Positions 62,985-64,000 of a stretch of DNA of 64,000 bases are shown piece after piece (positions within the stretch are counted from its first letter, which is position 1; every line of letters begins with the position of its first letter). The DNA lies in contig NZ_CP035000.1 of the NCBI RefSeq assembly GCF_002531755.2, forward strand, positions 1 through 64,000, written 5' to 3'. The stretch comes from Rhizobium acidisoli (GTDB lineage Bacteria > Pseudomonadota > Alphaproteobacteria > Rhizobiales > Rhizobiaceae). The notes beneath the pieces are model-generated. The model did no database searches, was not told the DNA's origin, and worked only from the letters and a program-made list of their open reading frames with translations. A program made the translations under genes and the position numbers.

Positions 62985-63932
62985 ATGCTCCATTCATCGA
63001 TCGACCGGGTCGCCAGCGCGACTCCGCCCGCAATCGCGGCCCGCGTCAGAGGTTTATCTGATCGCGCTATAGCCTGGCTCTTCGTGGCACCGTCGATCGT
63101 GTTGCTGCTTGCCATCAACATCTTTCCATTGATTTGGACGATTAGGCTAAGTTTCACGAATTTCAGGGTGAACCGACCCAACGCGCCAATCGAGTTTGTC
63201 GGCTTGCGGAACTACCTGAACATCCTGACCGATAACGATATTTGGCAGAGCATGCAGGCAACCGCCCACTTCCTGATCTGGACCATCGTCCTGCAGGTGC
63301 TGATCGGCTTCTCGCTTGCCTACCTCATCAACAAGAAGTTCCGCGGCAATGATCTTTGGACGACGATCATCGTACTTCCGATGATGCTGAGCCCTGCGGT
63401 TGTCGGCAACTTCTGGACCTTCCTGTATCAGCCGCAAATCGGCCTGTTCAATTACGTGGTCGGTTTCCTCACAGGCAACGATCCCTCCAGCTTCTCGATG
63501 ATTGCGAGCACATCGCTGGCGCCATGGGCCATCGTCATCGTCGACACCTGGATGTGGACGCCCTTCGTGATGCTGATTTGTCTTGCGGGACTGCGCTCCA
63601 TTCCGAGCAGCATCTACGAGGCGGCCGAATGCGATCGCGCGAGCAAATGGCGTCAGTTCTGGACCATCACCATTCCGATGGTGCTGCCATTCCTGATGCT
63701 GGCCGTTCTTTTCCGCGGCATCGAGAATTTCAAGATGTTCGATCTCGTGGTCCAACTGACGGGTGGCGGGCCTGGCTCCATCACCGAACTGACGTCGATC
63801 AACCTGAAGCGCGCCGCTTTCGAGCAATGGCGAACCGGCTACGCATCCGCCTATGCCGTCATTCTTTTCGTCACCGTTTTCGGCCTTGCGTCGATCTACG
63901 TCAAAGCACTGAACAAGGTGAAACAGAGATGA
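62985..63932 (+). CDS. Carbohydrate ABC permease, MalF/UgpA type
   Basis: 315-residue inner-membrane permease with six helices. First helix: AIAWLFVAPSIVLLLAINIF. Others: FLIWTIVLQVLIGFSLAYLI and IIVLPMMLSPAVVGNFWTFL. The ATPase-docking EAA loop reads IPSSIYEAAECDRASKWRQF then WTITIPMVLPFLMLAVLF. ATG 62985 follows AAGGAGACGAAC, well spaced. The stop overlaps the next permease start (ATGA), so both partners are made in a fixed ratio. It shares order with the binding protein at 61554. Confidence 0.93.
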   Translation: MLHSSIDRVASATPPAIAARVRGLSDRAIAWLFVAPSIVLLLAINIFPLIWTIRLSFTNFRVNRPNAPIEFVGLRNYLNILTDNDIWQSMQATAHFLIWTIVLQVLIGFSLAYLINKKFRGNDLWTTIIVLPMMLSPAVVGNFWTFLYQPQIGLFNYVVGFLTGNDPSSFSMIASTSLAPWAIVIVDTWMWTPFVMLICLAGLRSIPSSIYEAAECDRASKWRQFWTITIPMVLPFLMLAVLFRGIENFKMFDLVVQLTGGGPGSITELTSINLKRAAFEQWRTGYASAYAVILFVTVFGLASIYVKALNKVKQR

Positions 63933-64000
63933 GCAGCTATTCCGTAACCGAGCCGTCGGGGCGTCAGAAGTGGTTTGCCGGTAGCCTGGTCGTCCTCTAC
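63929..64000 (+). CDS. Second carbohydrate ABC permease, 5' end only
   Basis: Begins MSSYSVTEPSGRQKWFAGSL then VVLY and continues beyond the window. The ATGA overlap with the MalF-type gene, the polar N-terminal tail and the start of a hydrophobic helix (WFAGSLVVLY) fit a MalG/UgpE-type partner permease. An ATPase gene is expected further downstream. Confidence 0.7.
   Translation, partial: MSSYSVTEPSGRQKWFAGSLVVLY

Noticed and set aside
1..64000. CRISPR arrays, tRNA and rRNA genes, repABC replication genes
   Set aside because: Looked for on both strands; no regularly spaced direct repeats, no cloverleaf-like sequences, no rRNA motifs and no RepA/B/C proteins were seen.

Overview
The window looks like part of a large accessory plasmid of a Rhizobium-type alphaproteobacterium. 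The evidence is a Ti/Sym-style transfer block (traA, a compact oriT, traC and a broken traD), the gene set usually carried beside it on rhizobial plasmids (ArdC, DUF736, HU, WGR, TOPRIM, a Phd/PemK-like pair), a two-cysteine rhizobial porin, and many carbohydrate ABC transporters and catabolic genes. No rRNA, tRNA, CRISPR array or replication gene was recognised.

Layout. (1) 1-16.2 kb: an oxidised-sugar or uronate catabolic region. It holds an ABC importer, an RraA-like protein, an aldo/keto reductase, an SMP-30 lactonase, an enolase-superfamily dehydratase, two paralogous Gfo/Idh/MocA dehydrogenases, a uronate-dehydrogenase-like enzyme, an aldose-1-epimerase-like protein and FadR-type regulators. 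Seven of the genes between 0.7 and 9.9 kb are broken by about 16 single-base-scale frameshifts, nearly all losses of one base, so this is either decay or a stretch of poor sequence. (2) 16.6-21.2 kb: a semialdehyde dehydrogenase followed by pntAB. With region 1 this fits an oxidative, non-phosphorylative route ending in 2-oxoglutarate. (3) 21.8-24.4 kb: an AraC regulator and a porin. (4) 24.86-31.9 kb: a head-to-tail array of three ISNCY-like elements, one interrupted by an IS30 element and one carrying a passenger gene. All four junctions show the same five bases, GTTAT. (5) 32-46.5 kb: a MNT-HEPN gene, the transfer block and plasmid-maintenance genes, with a relic of the same IS family at 46.4 kb. 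(6) 46.6-53.8 kb: an RbsBAC-type importer divergent from a LacI regulator, then a DUF2231 membrane protein coupled to a sorbosone-dehydrogenase-like enzyme. (7) 53.9-60.1 kb: a divergent envelope cluster equivalent to E. coli yjfI-J-K-L-M-C (DUF2170, PspA, DUF2491, DUF350, DUF1190, glutathionylspermidine-synthase-like ATP-grasp) with a potassium channel and an esterase added. (8) 60.2-64 kb: a LacI regulator and a divergent sugar ABC operon, with matching 16-bp palindromic operators on both sides of the regulator gene.

The least understood functional unit is the PspA / ATP-grasp / K+ channel cluster (7). The most striking DNA structure is the GTTAT-punctuated IS array (4). Gene functions are family-level inferences from motifs and context; no database search was run.
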